From positions 6,014,001 to 6,078,000 of the forward strand of contig NZ_CP120210.1 of NCBI RefSeq assembly GCF_029369745.1: DNA of 64,000 nucleotides, in the 5' to 3' direction. The notes beneath the pieces were generated by a model. It worked only from the letters and a program-made list of their open reading frames with translations. It ran no database searches and was not told the DNA's origin. Below are positions 24,423 to 32,446 of this stretch, piece by piece (the first letter of the stretch is position 1; every line of letters begins with the position of its first letter). This stretch comes from Amycolatopsis sp. QT-25. Lineage in GTDB: Bacteria > Actinomycetota > Actinomycetes > Mycobacteriales > Pseudonocardiaceae. Made by a program: the position numbers and the translations under genes.

Positions 24423-25408
24423 AACCCTTCAAGGAGCGGAACCCGATCGTCATCGGTGTCGTCGGCAGCGTCCTCACCGCCGGGCTGCTGACCGCGACGC
24501 TCAACTACGAGGCCCTCCCGATCGTCGGCTCGGGAACCACCTACCAGGCCGAATTCTCCGAAGCGGCCGGTCTGCAGGCCGACGACGAGGTCCGCATCGC
24601 CGGGATCAAGGTCGGCGAGGTGAGCGACGTCCGGCTCGCCGAAGACCACGTGGTGGTCAGCTTCCGGGTCAAGGACGCCTGGATCGGTGACCGGACCGCC
24701 GCCGAGATCAAGATCAAGACCCTGCTCGGCCGGAAGTTCCTCGCACTGCGCCCGACCGGCGGGACGGTGCAGGACCCGAAGCAGGTCATCCCGCGTACCC
24801 GGACCGTGACGCCCTATGACGTCACCGAGGCGTTCAACGGGCTGGCCGACACCGCGGGCGCGATCGACACCGCTCAGCTCGCGGAAAGCTTCACCACGCT
24901 CAGCGACACGTTCAAGAACTCGCCAGAGCACATCAAGAAGGCGCTCGAAGGGCTGACGTCGCTGTCGAAGACCGTGTCCTCCAGGGACAACGAGCTCGCC
25001 AGCCTGCTGTCGAACGCGCACGGGCTCACCACCACCCTCGCGAACTCGAACGACGACTTCGCCAAGCTCCTCTCGGACGGCAACCTGCTGCTGACCGAAC
25101 TGGACAACCGGCGACAGGCGATCCACGACCTGCTGACCGGTTCGCAGGAGCTCGCCACCCAGCTTTCCGGCCTGGTGAGGGACAACAAGGACCAGCTCGG
25201 CGGCGCGCTCGCCCGGCTCGGAGAGGTGACCGACATCCTGCAGCGGCAGAACGACAATCTCGCCAAGAGCCTCGACCTCGCCGCGCCGTACTTCCGTGTG
25301 GTGAACAACTCGCTCGGCAACGGACGCTGGGTGGACAGCTACCTGTGCGGACTCGTTCCGGAGAACCGGGACCCCTGTACGCCCAAGATCCCGGGAGGTG
25401 GCCGGTGA
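24419..25408 (+). CDS. mceC: Mce family protein C
   Basis: This 329-residue protein opens with a GTG (24419-24421) that overlaps the mceB stop. After VKPFKERNPIVIGVVGSVLTAGLLTATL (membrane anchor) comes the MCE domain (LQADDEVRIAGIKVGEVSDV, LLGRKFLALRPTG). The helical part includes LSKTVSSRDNELASLLSNA and a C-terminal WVDSYLCGLVPENRDPC with a cysteine pair. It is a subunit of the same Mce hetero-hexamer. Confidence 0.92.
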   Translation: MKPFKERNPIVIGVVGSVLTAGLLTATLNYEALPIVGSGTTYQAEFSEAAGLQADDEVRIAGIKVGEVSDVRLAEDHVVVSFRVKDAWIGDRTAAEIKIKTLLGRKFLALRPTGGTVQDPKQVIPRTRTVTPYDVTEAFNGLADTAGAIDTAQLAESFTTLSDTFKNSPEHIKKALEGLTSLSKTVSSRDNELASLLSNAHGLTTTLANSNDDFAKLLSDGNLLLTELDNRRQAIHDLLTGSQELATQLSGLVRDNKDQLGGALARLGEVTDILQRQNDNLAKSLDLAAPYFRVVNNSLGNGRWVDSYLCGLVPENRDPCTPKIPGGGR

Positions 25409-26397
25409 CCAGCCGCTTCGTCACCCTGGCGCTCGTACTCGCGCTGACCGTCGTCGGCGGTCTCTGGTGGATCTTCTCCGGGAACGGACTCGACCGCGTC
25501 ACGGTGTACTTCTCCCGGGCCGTCGGCGTCTACAGCGGATCCGACGTGCGGGTGCTCGGCGTCCGGGTCGGCCAGGTCGAATCGGTGGCCCCGGACGGGG
25601 AGCGGGTCAAGGTCGTGCTGACCGTCGACGGATCGACGCCGATCGCGGCCGACTCGGGCGTGCTGGTGGTGGCGCCGAGCGTGGTGGCCGACCGGTACGT
25701 CCAGTTCACCAAGCTCACCCGCGCGGGGAACCGGCTGGACGACGGCGCGGTGATCCCGGTCGAGCGCACCGGCACGCCGGTGGAACTCGACCAGCTCTAC
25801 TCCAGCCTCGACACCCTCGCCAAGGCACTCGGCCCCCAGGGCGCGAACGCCGACGGCGCGCTTTCGGAACTGTTGCGCACCGGCGCGAAGAACCTGCGGG
25901 GCAACGGCAAGCCGTTCAACGAGTCGGTGCGCAACTTCGCCGACCTCGCCAGGACCTTGTCCGGGAACTCGCAGAACCTGTTCGCCACCGTCGACGAACT
26001 GCAGCGGTTCACCTCGATGCTGGCGACCAACGACCGCAACGTCGGCGAGGTCAACCGGCAGCTCGCTTCGGTGACCGGCACGCTCGCGCGGAACAAGGAC
26101 GAACTCGCCCGCGCGCTCAACGGCCTCGGCGGGGCGCTGGCGGAGATCCAGCAGTTCATCCGGGACAACCGCGCGCTGATCAAGTCCAACGTGGACAAGC
26201 TCGCGGTGACCACCGGGACGCTGGCGGGCAAACGCGCCGCGCTGGCCGAAACCCTCGACACGCTCCCGCTGGCGGTGACGAACCTGCTCGGTGCCGTCGA
26301 TCCGAAGACCGGGAAGCTGCAGAGCCGCGGCAACATGCTCGAATACGCCCCGCTCCCGCTGCCGGTCGCCGGCGACACCTACACCGGGGGGCGCTGA
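25405..26397 (+). CDS. mceD: Mce family protein D
   Basis: This 330-residue protein starts at a GTG overlapping the mceC stop. The N-terminal membrane helix is FVTLALVLALTVVGGLWWIF. The MCE domain shows YSGSDVRVLGVRVGQVESV and PSVVADRYVQFTKLTRAGNRL, and the helical region has FTSMLATNDRNVGEVNRQLA. The C-terminus ends GDTYTGGR and lacks the long proline-rich tail of some mycobacterial MceD proteins. Confidence 0.92.
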   Translation: MTSRFVTLALVLALTVVGGLWWIFSGNGLDRVTVYFSRAVGVYSGSDVRVLGVRVGQVESVAPDGERVKVVLTVDGSTPIAADSGVLVVAPSVVADRYVQFTKLTRAGNRLDDGAVIPVERTGTPVELDQLYSSLDTLAKALGPQGANADGALSELLRTGAKNLRGNGKPFNESVRNFADLARTLSGNSQNLFATVDELQRFTSMLATNDRNVGEVNRQLASVTGTLARNKDELARALNGLGGALAEIQQFIRDNRALIKSNVDKLAVTTGTLAGKRAALAETLDTLPLAVTNLLGAVDPKTGKLQSRGNMLEYAPLPLPVAGDTYTGGR

Positions 26398-27452
26398 TGG
26401 CCACGAAACGGTCGATCGCCGTACTCGCGGCGTGCTGTGTCGCGCTCACCGCCTGTTCCGCCGATTTCAAGGGCGTCTACGACCTGCCGCTGCCCGGCGG
26501 CGCGGACCTCGGCACCCATCCGTACCGGGTGACCGTGCAGTTCGCCGACGTCCTCGACCTGGTCCCGCAGGCCGCGGTGAAGGTGGGCGACGTGCCGGTC
26601 GGCCGCGTCGAGAGGATTCAGCTCGGCGAGGACGGCTGGACGGCCGAGACCGTCCTGGTGGTCAACGGTGACGTCCACCTGCCCGCCAACGCCCTCGCGC
26701 GGCTGCGGCAGTCCAGCCTGCTGGGCGAGAAGTTCATCGAGCTCGCCCCGAGCGCGACGAAGGCCGAAGGCAGGCTGGGCGACGGCGCGGTGATCCCGGT
26801 CGCGAGCACGAACCGCAACCCGGAGTTCGAAGAGGTCTTCGGCGCGCTGTCCCTGCTGCTCAACGGTGGCGGGATCGGCCAATTGCAGACCATCAACCGC
26901 GAGCTGTCGAAGGTGATGGACGGCAACGAGGAGGAGATCCGCTCCTTCCTGTCCACTGTGGAACAGCTGGTGTCCAATCTGGACTCGCATCGCTCGGAGA
27001 TCACCTCGGCGCTCGACGGGCTCAACCAGCTCTCGGCGACACTGGCCAACCGGAAGAAGCAGGTCGAAGGCGCGCTCACCGACCTCACCCCCGGTCTCCG
27101 GAGCCTTTCCGACCAGCGCACGCAGCTCGTCTCGATGTTGCAGGCGCTGGACCGGCTCTCCGGGGTCGGCGTCGACGTGATCAAGAAGACCCGGGCCGAC
27201 CTCGTCGCGGATCTCACCGCGCTCGCGCCGATCCTCAAACGGCTGGCCGACGCCGGCGAGAGTCTGCCCGAATCGCTGGAGATCCTGCCGACGTTCCCGT
27301 TCACCGACGCCGTCCGCGACGGGATCAAGGGTGATTACCTGAACGTCTACGCCTCGATGATCCCCGCACCGGGCGTCGAACTCCCGCCACCGGGCGAAGG
27401 CGTCCCTCCGGATCTCCCGACCTTGCCGCTGCCGCCCTCCGGAGGTAGCTGA
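26397..27452 (+). CDS. mceE: Mce family protein E, lipoprotein
   Basis: This 351-residue protein starts MATKRSIAVLAACCVALTAC; Cys20 in the LTAC lipobox marks it as a lipoprotein, the usual property of the fifth Mce subunit (LprK-like). The MCE domain follows (LVPQAAVKVGDVPVGRVERI, SLLGEKFIELAPS), then a helical region LSTVEQLVSNLDSHRSEI and LPTFPFTDAVRDGIKGDYLNVYA near the end. The start overlaps the mceD stop by one base. Two TCCA-N3-TGGA palindromes lie inside the gene at 26952 and 26973. Confidence 0.93.
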   Translation: MATKRSIAVLAACCVALTACSADFKGVYDLPLPGGADLGTHPYRVTVQFADVLDLVPQAAVKVGDVPVGRVERIQLGEDGWTAETVLVVNGDVHLPANALARLRQSSLLGEKFIELAPSATKAEGRLGDGAVIPVASTNRNPEFEEVFGALSLLLNGGGIGQLQTINRELSKVMDGNEEEIRSFLSTVEQLVSNLDSHRSEITSALDGLNQLSATLANRKKQVEGALTDLTPGLRSLSDQRTQLVSMLQALDRLSGVGVDVIKKTRADLVADLTALAPILKRLADAGESLPESLEILPTFPFTDAVRDGIKGDYLNVYASMIPAPGVELPPPGEGVPPDLPTLPLPPSGGS

Positions 27453-28645
27453 TGCTCACCGCCCGTGTCCGGATCCAGGTGCTCACGTTCGTCGTCCTCG
27501 CGCTGGCGACGACGGCGTTCGTCGGCGCGAACTACGCGGGGCTCGACCGGATTTTCGGGGCGAGCGGGTACACCGTGAAGCTCGCGCTGACCGACGGCGG
27601 CGGCCTGTTCACCAACGGCGAGGTGACCTATCGCGGTGTCGCCGTCGGCCGGGTCGGTGAACTGCGGCTCACCGACGACGGCATGGAAGCGGATCTCCTG
27701 CTCGACGACGACGCGCCACCGATCCCGGCGAACTCGCGGGCGGTCGTGGCGAACCGGTCCGCGGTCGGCGAGCAGTTCGTCGACCTGCAGCCGCGGACCG
27801 GTGACGGGCCGTTCCTCGCCGAAGGGTCGGTCATCCCGCGTGAGGCGACGAGCGTGCCGCTGCCGGTACAGCATTTGCTGACCGACCTGGATTCGCTGAC
27901 CGCGTCCGTGCCGACCGAGGAGCTGCGGACCGTGGTCGACGAACTCGACAACGCCCTGCGCGGTTCCGGCGCGGACCTCCAGGTGCTGCTGGATTCCACC
28001 ACCGACTTCACCCGACAGGCCGCCGATCACCTGCCGCGGACGGAGAAACTGATCACCGACGGCTCGACCGTGCTGAAGACCCAGGTCGATTCGTCACAGG
28101 CCTGGCGGCAGTTCAGCGGAAACGCCAAGCAGTTCGCCGAACAGTTGTCCCGTTCGGACGGCGACCTGCGACGGTTGATCACGACCGCGCCTCCGGCGGC
28201 GACCCAGCTCTCCGGGCTGTTGCGGGACAACGAGCCCGGCCTGCCGATCCTGCTGGCGAACCTGCTCACCACCTCGCAGGTGTTCTCCGCGCGCACCGAC
28301 GGCCTCCGTCAGCTGCTGATCAACACCCCGAAGGCGGTGTCCGCGGTCGACGCCTCCGTCGACGAGGAGTCCGGGAAGATCGAACTGGTCCTGACCTTCT
28401 TCGACCCGATGCCCTGCACCAAGGGCTACGGAGAGACGAGGATCCGCAGCAGCGCGGATCTCTCCCCCCTGCCGTTCAACACCGGTGCCGCGTGCACGCT
28501 CGAGAAGGGCAATCCGAGTTCGGTCCGCGGCTCGCAGAACGCGCCGAAGGGCGGCGTCCCGCCCGCCGCGATCCCCGGCGGCTTCGGCGCCGACGGCCAG
28601 CCGACGTCCACCAGCCTCGAGGAGATGTTGTGGCTGCGCAACTGA
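27452..28645 (+). CDS. mceF: Mce family protein F
   Basis: This 397-residue protein has an N-terminal membrane helix (LTFVVLALATTAFVGANYAG), the MCE domain (GLFTNGEVTYRGVAVGRVGEL, NRSAVGEQFVDLQP), and a helical region with VDELDNALRGSGADLQVLLD. The C-terminal part has PCTKGYG and a Cys in GAACTLEKG, as in MceF. It overlaps mceE by one base (TGATG) and runs 16 bases into the next gene. It closes the set of six Mce subunits. Confidence 0.92.
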   Translation: MLTARVRIQVLTFVVLALATTAFVGANYAGLDRIFGASGYTVKLALTDGGGLFTNGEVTYRGVAVGRVGELRLTDDGMEADLLLDDDAPPIPANSRAVVANRSAVGEQFVDLQPRTGDGPFLAEGSVIPREATSVPLPVQHLLTDLDSLTASVPTEELRTVVDELDNALRGSGADLQVLLDSTTDFTRQAADHLPRTEKLITDGSTVLKTQVDSSQAWRQFSGNAKQFAEQLSRSDGDLRRLITTAPPAATQLSGLLRDNEPGLPILLANLLTTSQVFSARTDGLRQLLINTPKAVSAVDASVDEESGKIELVLTFFDPMPCTKGYGETRIRSSADLSPLPFNTGAACTLEKGNPSSVRGSQNAPKGGVPPAAIPGGFGADGQPTSTSLEEMLWLRN

Positions 28646-29133
28646 AGATCGCCATCGCCGTGTTCGCCGCGGCCTGCGCGTTCGCGGGATGGGCCGGGTA
28701 CACCTGGTTCACCGCGACGGGTTCGACGGCCGTGGCCTACGGGAACTCGCGCGACGAAGCGCTGAAGAGCGGGCGTGAACTCGTCGCCCGGCTGACCAGT
28801 CTCGACCACCATCGGGTCGACCAGGGCATCGCCGACTGGCTCGCCGCCTCCACCGGCCCGCTGCGCGATCAGCTGGGCAAGACCGACGACGCGACCAAGC
28901 AGACCCTCGTCAAGGACGCGACCGTCTCGACGGGCAAGGTGCTGGACGCGGCCATCAGCGAACTGGACGACCACGCGGGAACGGCCAAGATGCTGGCTTC
29001 GGTGGAGATCACGATGGCCAAGGAAGGCACGGCGCCGACGACGAAGCGCAACCGGTTCGCCGCCGGGCTGACCAGGACCGGCGAGGGCTGGAAGCTCAGC
29101 GCGCTCGACCAGCTCCCGGTGGGTGCGCGATGA
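28630..29133 (+). CDS. Mce-associated membrane protein 1
   Basis: This 167-residue protein begins with a GTG at 28630, six bases after a GAGGAG site inside the end of mceF, an overlap of 16 bases. It has one N-terminal membrane helix (IAIAVFAAACAFAGWAGYTWF) and an SnoaL/NTF2-like extracytoplasmic domain (DHHRVDQGIADWLAASTGPLRDQL). Mce-associated (Mas/Mam) proteins stabilise or assist Mce complexes. The C-terminus ends in GEGWKLSALDQLPVGAR. Confidence 0.88.
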   Translation: MAAQLKIAIAVFAAACAFAGWAGYTWFTATGSTAVAYGNSRDEALKSGRELVARLTSLDHHRVDQGIADWLAASTGPLRDQLGKTDDATKQTLVKDATVSTGKVLDAAISELDDHAGTAKMLASVEITMAKEGTAPTTKRNRFAAGLTRTGEGWKLSALDQLPVGAR

Positions 29134-29702
29134 CCGCCACCGCCGACGCTTCCGTCGAACCCGAAGCCGAACCCGAGGTCGTCGCCGAAAAGCCGTCGCG
29201 TCTTCCGAAGCCGCCGTTGCTCCTGCTGGTCGCGGCGGCCGTGCTGGTGGTGGCCGGGGTGTGGTTCACCCTGGAGGCGAGATCGATCTCGGCGTCTCCG
29301 GCGGCGGCGAACACCGCGCTCACCGACGTCGGCGCGACGGCCGAGGTGAACTCCGCGGTGACGGTGGCGCTCAACAAGGTCTTCTCCTATTCCTACGACC
29401 GGACCGACGTCACCGAAAAGGCGGCCGCTTCGGCGCTGAGAGGCAAGGCACTGGAGTCGTACAACCAGTTGTTCGCGCAAGTCAGGGAAAAGGCTCCGGC
29501 GCAGAAACTCGTTCTCACGACCCGCGTCTCCTCGGTTGCCGTCCAAGAACTCGGCGGCGGTAAAGCACGGCTGCTGGTATTCCTCGATCAAGCGGCGACA
29601 AGGGCAGACAACAATTCGTCGACGACAGCCGCGGCGCAGCTTTCGGTCACCGCCGAACGCGAAGGCGAGAACTGGGTCGTCACCGACCTTGTCCCCCGGT
29701 GA
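29130..29702 (+). CDS. Mce-associated membrane protein 2
   Basis: This 190-residue protein overlaps the previous gene by four bases. A charged, proline-rich cytoplasmic start is followed by one membrane helix (PPLLLLVAAAVLVVAGVWFT) and an NTF2-like domain with VALNKVFSYSYDRTDVTEKA and AQLSVTAEREGENWVVTDLV. It is related in layout to the first Mce-associated protein. It is the last gene of the tight mce operon; 62 bases separate it from the next gene. Confidence 0.88.
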   Translation: MTATADASVEPEAEPEVVAEKPSRLPKPPLLLLVAAAVLVVAGVWFTLEARSISASPAAANTALTDVGATAEVNSAVTVALNKVFSYSYDRTDVTEKAAASALRGKALESYNQLFAQVREKAPAQKLVLTTRVSSVAVQELGGGKARLLVFLDQAATRADNNSSTTAAAQLSVTAEREGENWVVTDLVPR

Positions 29703-29764
29703 CAAACCGGTCGTTCCCCATTCCGTCCGCTTTGTAAAACAGGAGAGAAAACGAGGAGAATCCC

Positions 29765-30421
29765 ATGTTCGGTCGAACGCGCCCGAAAACCGCCCGTCGC
29801 CGTCTCGGCACGGTCGTCGCGCTCACTTCCGCGATCGCCGTGGCGGGCGGCCTCGCCGCGTCCCCCGCCCTGGCGGACGACCCGGTGGAGATCCCGGTGT
29901 CCTACACCGTCACCGGGAAGACCACGGTCAAGAAGACCGGCGGCACCCTCGACCTCGGCCCCGGTCAGCTCGACGGCGCCCTCGTCGTCGACGGTGACAA
30001 CGTCGGCATCCGAGGCAATCTGTCCCTGCCGCCCTCCACGGCCAACATCTCGCTGGTCTCGGGGGTCTTCAAGATCAAGGCCCGCGTGCGGATCGAGCCG
30101 ACCGGCCCGGTCACCGGCACCCTGGCCAACGGTGACCTGACCACCCATTCGCAGGCGAACATGCTGATCGACAACATCGTGGTCGGCCTGTTCTGGCCGG
30201 TCGTCCCGCTGCCGACGGTGCCGAACGCCTGCAAGACCGTCAAACCGCTCGACCTGACGCTGGTGTCGAAGAACGTCGACCTGTTCGCCCCGTCCATCCC
30301 GTCTTCGGGCACGTTCACCATCCCGGAGTTCAAGGACTGCTTCATCAACGACCTCGCGCTGGGAGCGTTGATCTCCGGCCCGGGCAACACCATCAACCTG
30401 AACATGAAGTCGAACGTCTGA
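29765..30421 (+). CDS. Secreted protein related to the C-terminal half of the 32447 gene product
   Basis: This 218-residue protein has a signal peptide (GTVVALTSAIAVAGGLAA, cleavage after ALA) and an extracytoplasmic domain of beta character. Its segments NLSLPPSTANISLV, PNACKTVKPLDLTL and GTFTIPEFKDCFINDLALGALISGPGN line up with TVLPPSKMTILGFG, DHCMTSEPIVLNLRG and GFTLPEFSGCGVKEDLDSLLSGMGSGPDN in the 32447-33805 product, so they are homologous. A GAGGAG site precedes the ATG. It follows the mce operon by 62 bases on the same strand and may serve it, for example by handling lipids outside the cell, but that is a guess from position. Confidence 0.72.
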   Translation: MFGRTRPKTARRRLGTVVALTSAIAVAGGLAASPALADDPVEIPVSYTVTGKTTVKKTGGTLDLGPGQLDGALVVDGDNVGIRGNLSLPPSTANISLVSGVFKIKARVRIEPTGPVTGTLANGDLTTHSQANMLIDNIVVGLFWPVVPLPTVPNACKTVKPLDLTLVSKNVDLFAPSIPSSGTFTIPEFKDCFINDLALGALISGPGNTINLNMKSNV

Positions 30422-30430
30422 CGCTCCAGT

Positions 30431-30481
30431 CCGTGAAGGCCTCCTTGAGGGACCCTGAGTCCCTCAAGGAGGCCTTCACGG
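30431..30481. terminator. 22-bp bidirectional terminator palindrome
   Basis: Arms at 30431-30452 (core GTGAAGGCCTCCTTGAGG) and 30460-30481 are exact complements around the loop CCCTGAG. It lies in the 64-base gap between two convergent genes. Confidence 0.75.
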
Positions 30482-30485
30482 AACG

Positions 30486-31466
30486 TCAGCAGAACTGCGG
30501 CGCGGCCGGGTCGACCAGCGCGACCCCGGTGCCATCACCTGCGGAAACAGCGTAGACCGGAGCACAGGCGCCAGAGAACTTCCACATGTCCATCGGCGGT
30601 TCCGAGCTGGTGTCCCGGCTCTCCTGCTTCAGGTTGCTGCCCCAGGCGAAGACGCTTCCGTCCGCCTTCAGCACCACGTTGTGGTTGTAGCCGGCGTCGA
30701 TGGCGACGACGTCCGCTTGCGCCTCGGGCGGTACGGAAGCCTGGCCGTAGGTGTTGTCGCCCCAAGCGAGGACGCCGCCGTTCTTCAGCGCGATGCTGTG
30801 GCGGAACCCGCCCGAGATCGCCGTCACCCCGGAGGTCCCCGCCACCGGCACGGTGATCTGCCCCTTCGAGTTGCTCCCCCACCCGAGCACGCCGCCGTTC
30901 TTGAGCGCGAGGCCATGATCGACGCCCGCCGAGATCGCGGTGACCCCCGAAGAAACCGTCGCGGGGACGGCGGTCCGCGAACCCCAGCTCAGCACGCTGC
31001 CGTTCGTCTTGAGCGCGAGGTTGAAATAGGCGCCGGTCGAGATGGCCTTGACGCCCGATGTGGCGGCGGCCGGGACGACGTTCTGGCCGTAGAAACCGTT
31101 GCCCCAGGCGATGACACCACCGTTCTTGAGTGCCAGTTCGTGCGCCCAGCCCGCGGCGATCGCCGACACCCCCGACGTCGCCGCGGCCGGAACGGTGGCT
31201 TGACCGTAGTTGTCGTTGCCCCAGGCGATCACCCCTCCGCCCTTCAGGGCGAGATGGGTGATCCCGCCCGCGGAGACCGCGCTCGCGCCGAACGCCGAGG
31301 CGGGCACGGTGCCCTGCCCCTGCCCGTAGTCGTTGCTCCCCCACGGCCGCGGTTCGCCGGTCGGCGCGGCGTCGGCGATACCGGAAAGGGAAACCGTGGC
31401 GATCAGTGCGGCTATCGTGGATGTGGTCACGCGCCGTGTCGTGGATCGTCGATTGACTGAAGCCAT
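30486..31466 (-). CDS. Secreted RCC1-repeat (beta-propeller) protein
   Basis: This 326-residue protein has a signal peptide (TTSTIAALIATVSLSGIADA) and then about seven RCC1 repeats, each with a pattern such as HLALKGGGVIAWGNDNYGQATVPAAATSGVSAIAAG. They would fold as a seven-bladed propeller outside the cell, ending in a segment with two cysteines (GACAPVY and PQFC). Bacterial secreted RCC1 proteins are of unknown role, probably binding. I chose the ATG at 31466; no clear ribosome site is visible and a TTG at 31523 is also open. It diverges from the secreted protein gene at 31752; the 285-base gap between them holds no other gene. Confidence 0.82.
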   Translation of the reverse strand: MASVNRRSTTRRVTTSTIAALIATVSLSGIADAAPTGEPRPWGSNDYGQGQGTVPASAFGASAVSAGGITHLALKGGGVIAWGNDNYGQATVPAAATSGVSAIAAGWAHELALKNGGVIAWGNGFYGQNVVPAAATSGVKAISTGAYFNLALKTNGSVLSWGSRTAVPATVSSGVTAISAGVDHGLALKNGGVLGWGSNSKGQITVPVAGTSGVTAISGGFRHSIALKNGGVLAWGDNTYGQASVPPEAQADVVAIDAGYNHNVVLKADGSVFAWGSNLKQESRDTSSEPPMDMWKFSGACAPVYAVSAGDGTGVALVDPAAPQFC

Positions 31467-31751
31467 GCGAGAAATGTTAACCCCGTTCCGCCGATCGGCC
31501 CCGCCTTTGTCATCGACGGACAAACTTCATAATCGCATTCAGCGCGCACTGACAAGAACGAACGGTTTCCGCACCCATTCCGAAACCTGTCGACATGGAT
31601 ACTTGTTACGTACATAACTCGCGGGTAACCTCGGTTTACCCCACCACCGAGAAAGCCGCTCATGTCGAGCATATTTGATCAGAAAAACTCGCCGAAAGGC
31701 GCATGGGGAAAGCCGTCCGAGACGTAAACTGGATCAAAGGAGATGACAGGT

Positions 31752-32378
31752 ATGTCCCGCAGACTTGGCAAGTTGTCCGCCGGTGTCGCCACCACCGCCG
31801 TCGTGATGGGCGCCGTCGCCGTGCTCACCGCCGGCACGGCCGCCGCCCTCGCCCCTTACTCGACGGGCAAAGTCGCGTACATGTGCAACTTTCCCGCCAT
31901 CGGCCAGCAGCAACTGGACGTGACGGCCAAATTCGACGGCCCGGCTTCGGTCGCTTCGGGCGGAGCCTTCACGCCGTCGAACATCTCGGGCACCGCGACG
32001 ATCAGCGCCACCATCAACGCGCTGCTCAACAGCGCCAACTACGACGGTGTCCGCGGCAAGGTGAACATGCCGGTCACCGTCACCAACGCCACCCCCGCGT
32101 CGGCGACGGTGACGAACCTCAATGTCCCGACACAGGTCAACCCGTACGTGCCGGGCACGCGGACGTTCAACATCCTCCAGGACGCGGGCACCGGTGTTCC
32201 CACGTTCACCGCCGGTACGCCCGGCTCGGCGACCGCGTCGCTCGGCACCACGATCAACGCGCCGCTGGACTTCCACAAGAAGGACGGTTCCTGGACCACC
32301 TGGAACTTCAACTGCACGGTGAAGAACACCAACCCCGCGCAGAACCGGGCGTTCAGCCCGGCCATCACCATCACCTGA
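31752..32378 (+). CDS. Secreted beta-domain protein, possibly DUF6801-like
   Basis: This 208-residue protein has a signal peptide (GVATTAVVMGAVAVLTAGTAAA) and a secreted beta-rich domain beginning TGKVAYMCNFPAIGQQQLDVTAKFDGP and ending in a second cysteine in WNFNCTVKN. The opening pattern, C-x-F-P...Q/R-P/Q-L/V-V-V, recurs in the N-terminal half of the next protein (TCVFPAPVGERPVTVDVQATLP). I use the ATG at 31752 because GGAG at 31739-31742 is nine bases away; the ATG at 31743 is too close. The DUF6801 link is from memory of the motif and is tentative. Confidence 0.72.
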   Translation: MSRRLGKLSAGVATTAVVMGAVAVLTAGTAAALAPYSTGKVAYMCNFPAIGQQQLDVTAKFDGPASVASGGAFTPSNISGTATISATINALLNSANYDGVRGKVNMPVTVTNATPASATVTNLNVPTQVNPYVPGTRTFNILQDAGTGVPTFTAGTPGSATASLGTTINAPLDFHKKDGSWTTWNFNCTVKNTNPAQNRAFSPAITIT

Positions 32379-32446
32379 GGAAACCCGTGCGGGGCGGGGA
32401 CGCCCGCCCCGCACGGTCTCCACCACCGGTCACGAGAGGAAACCAG

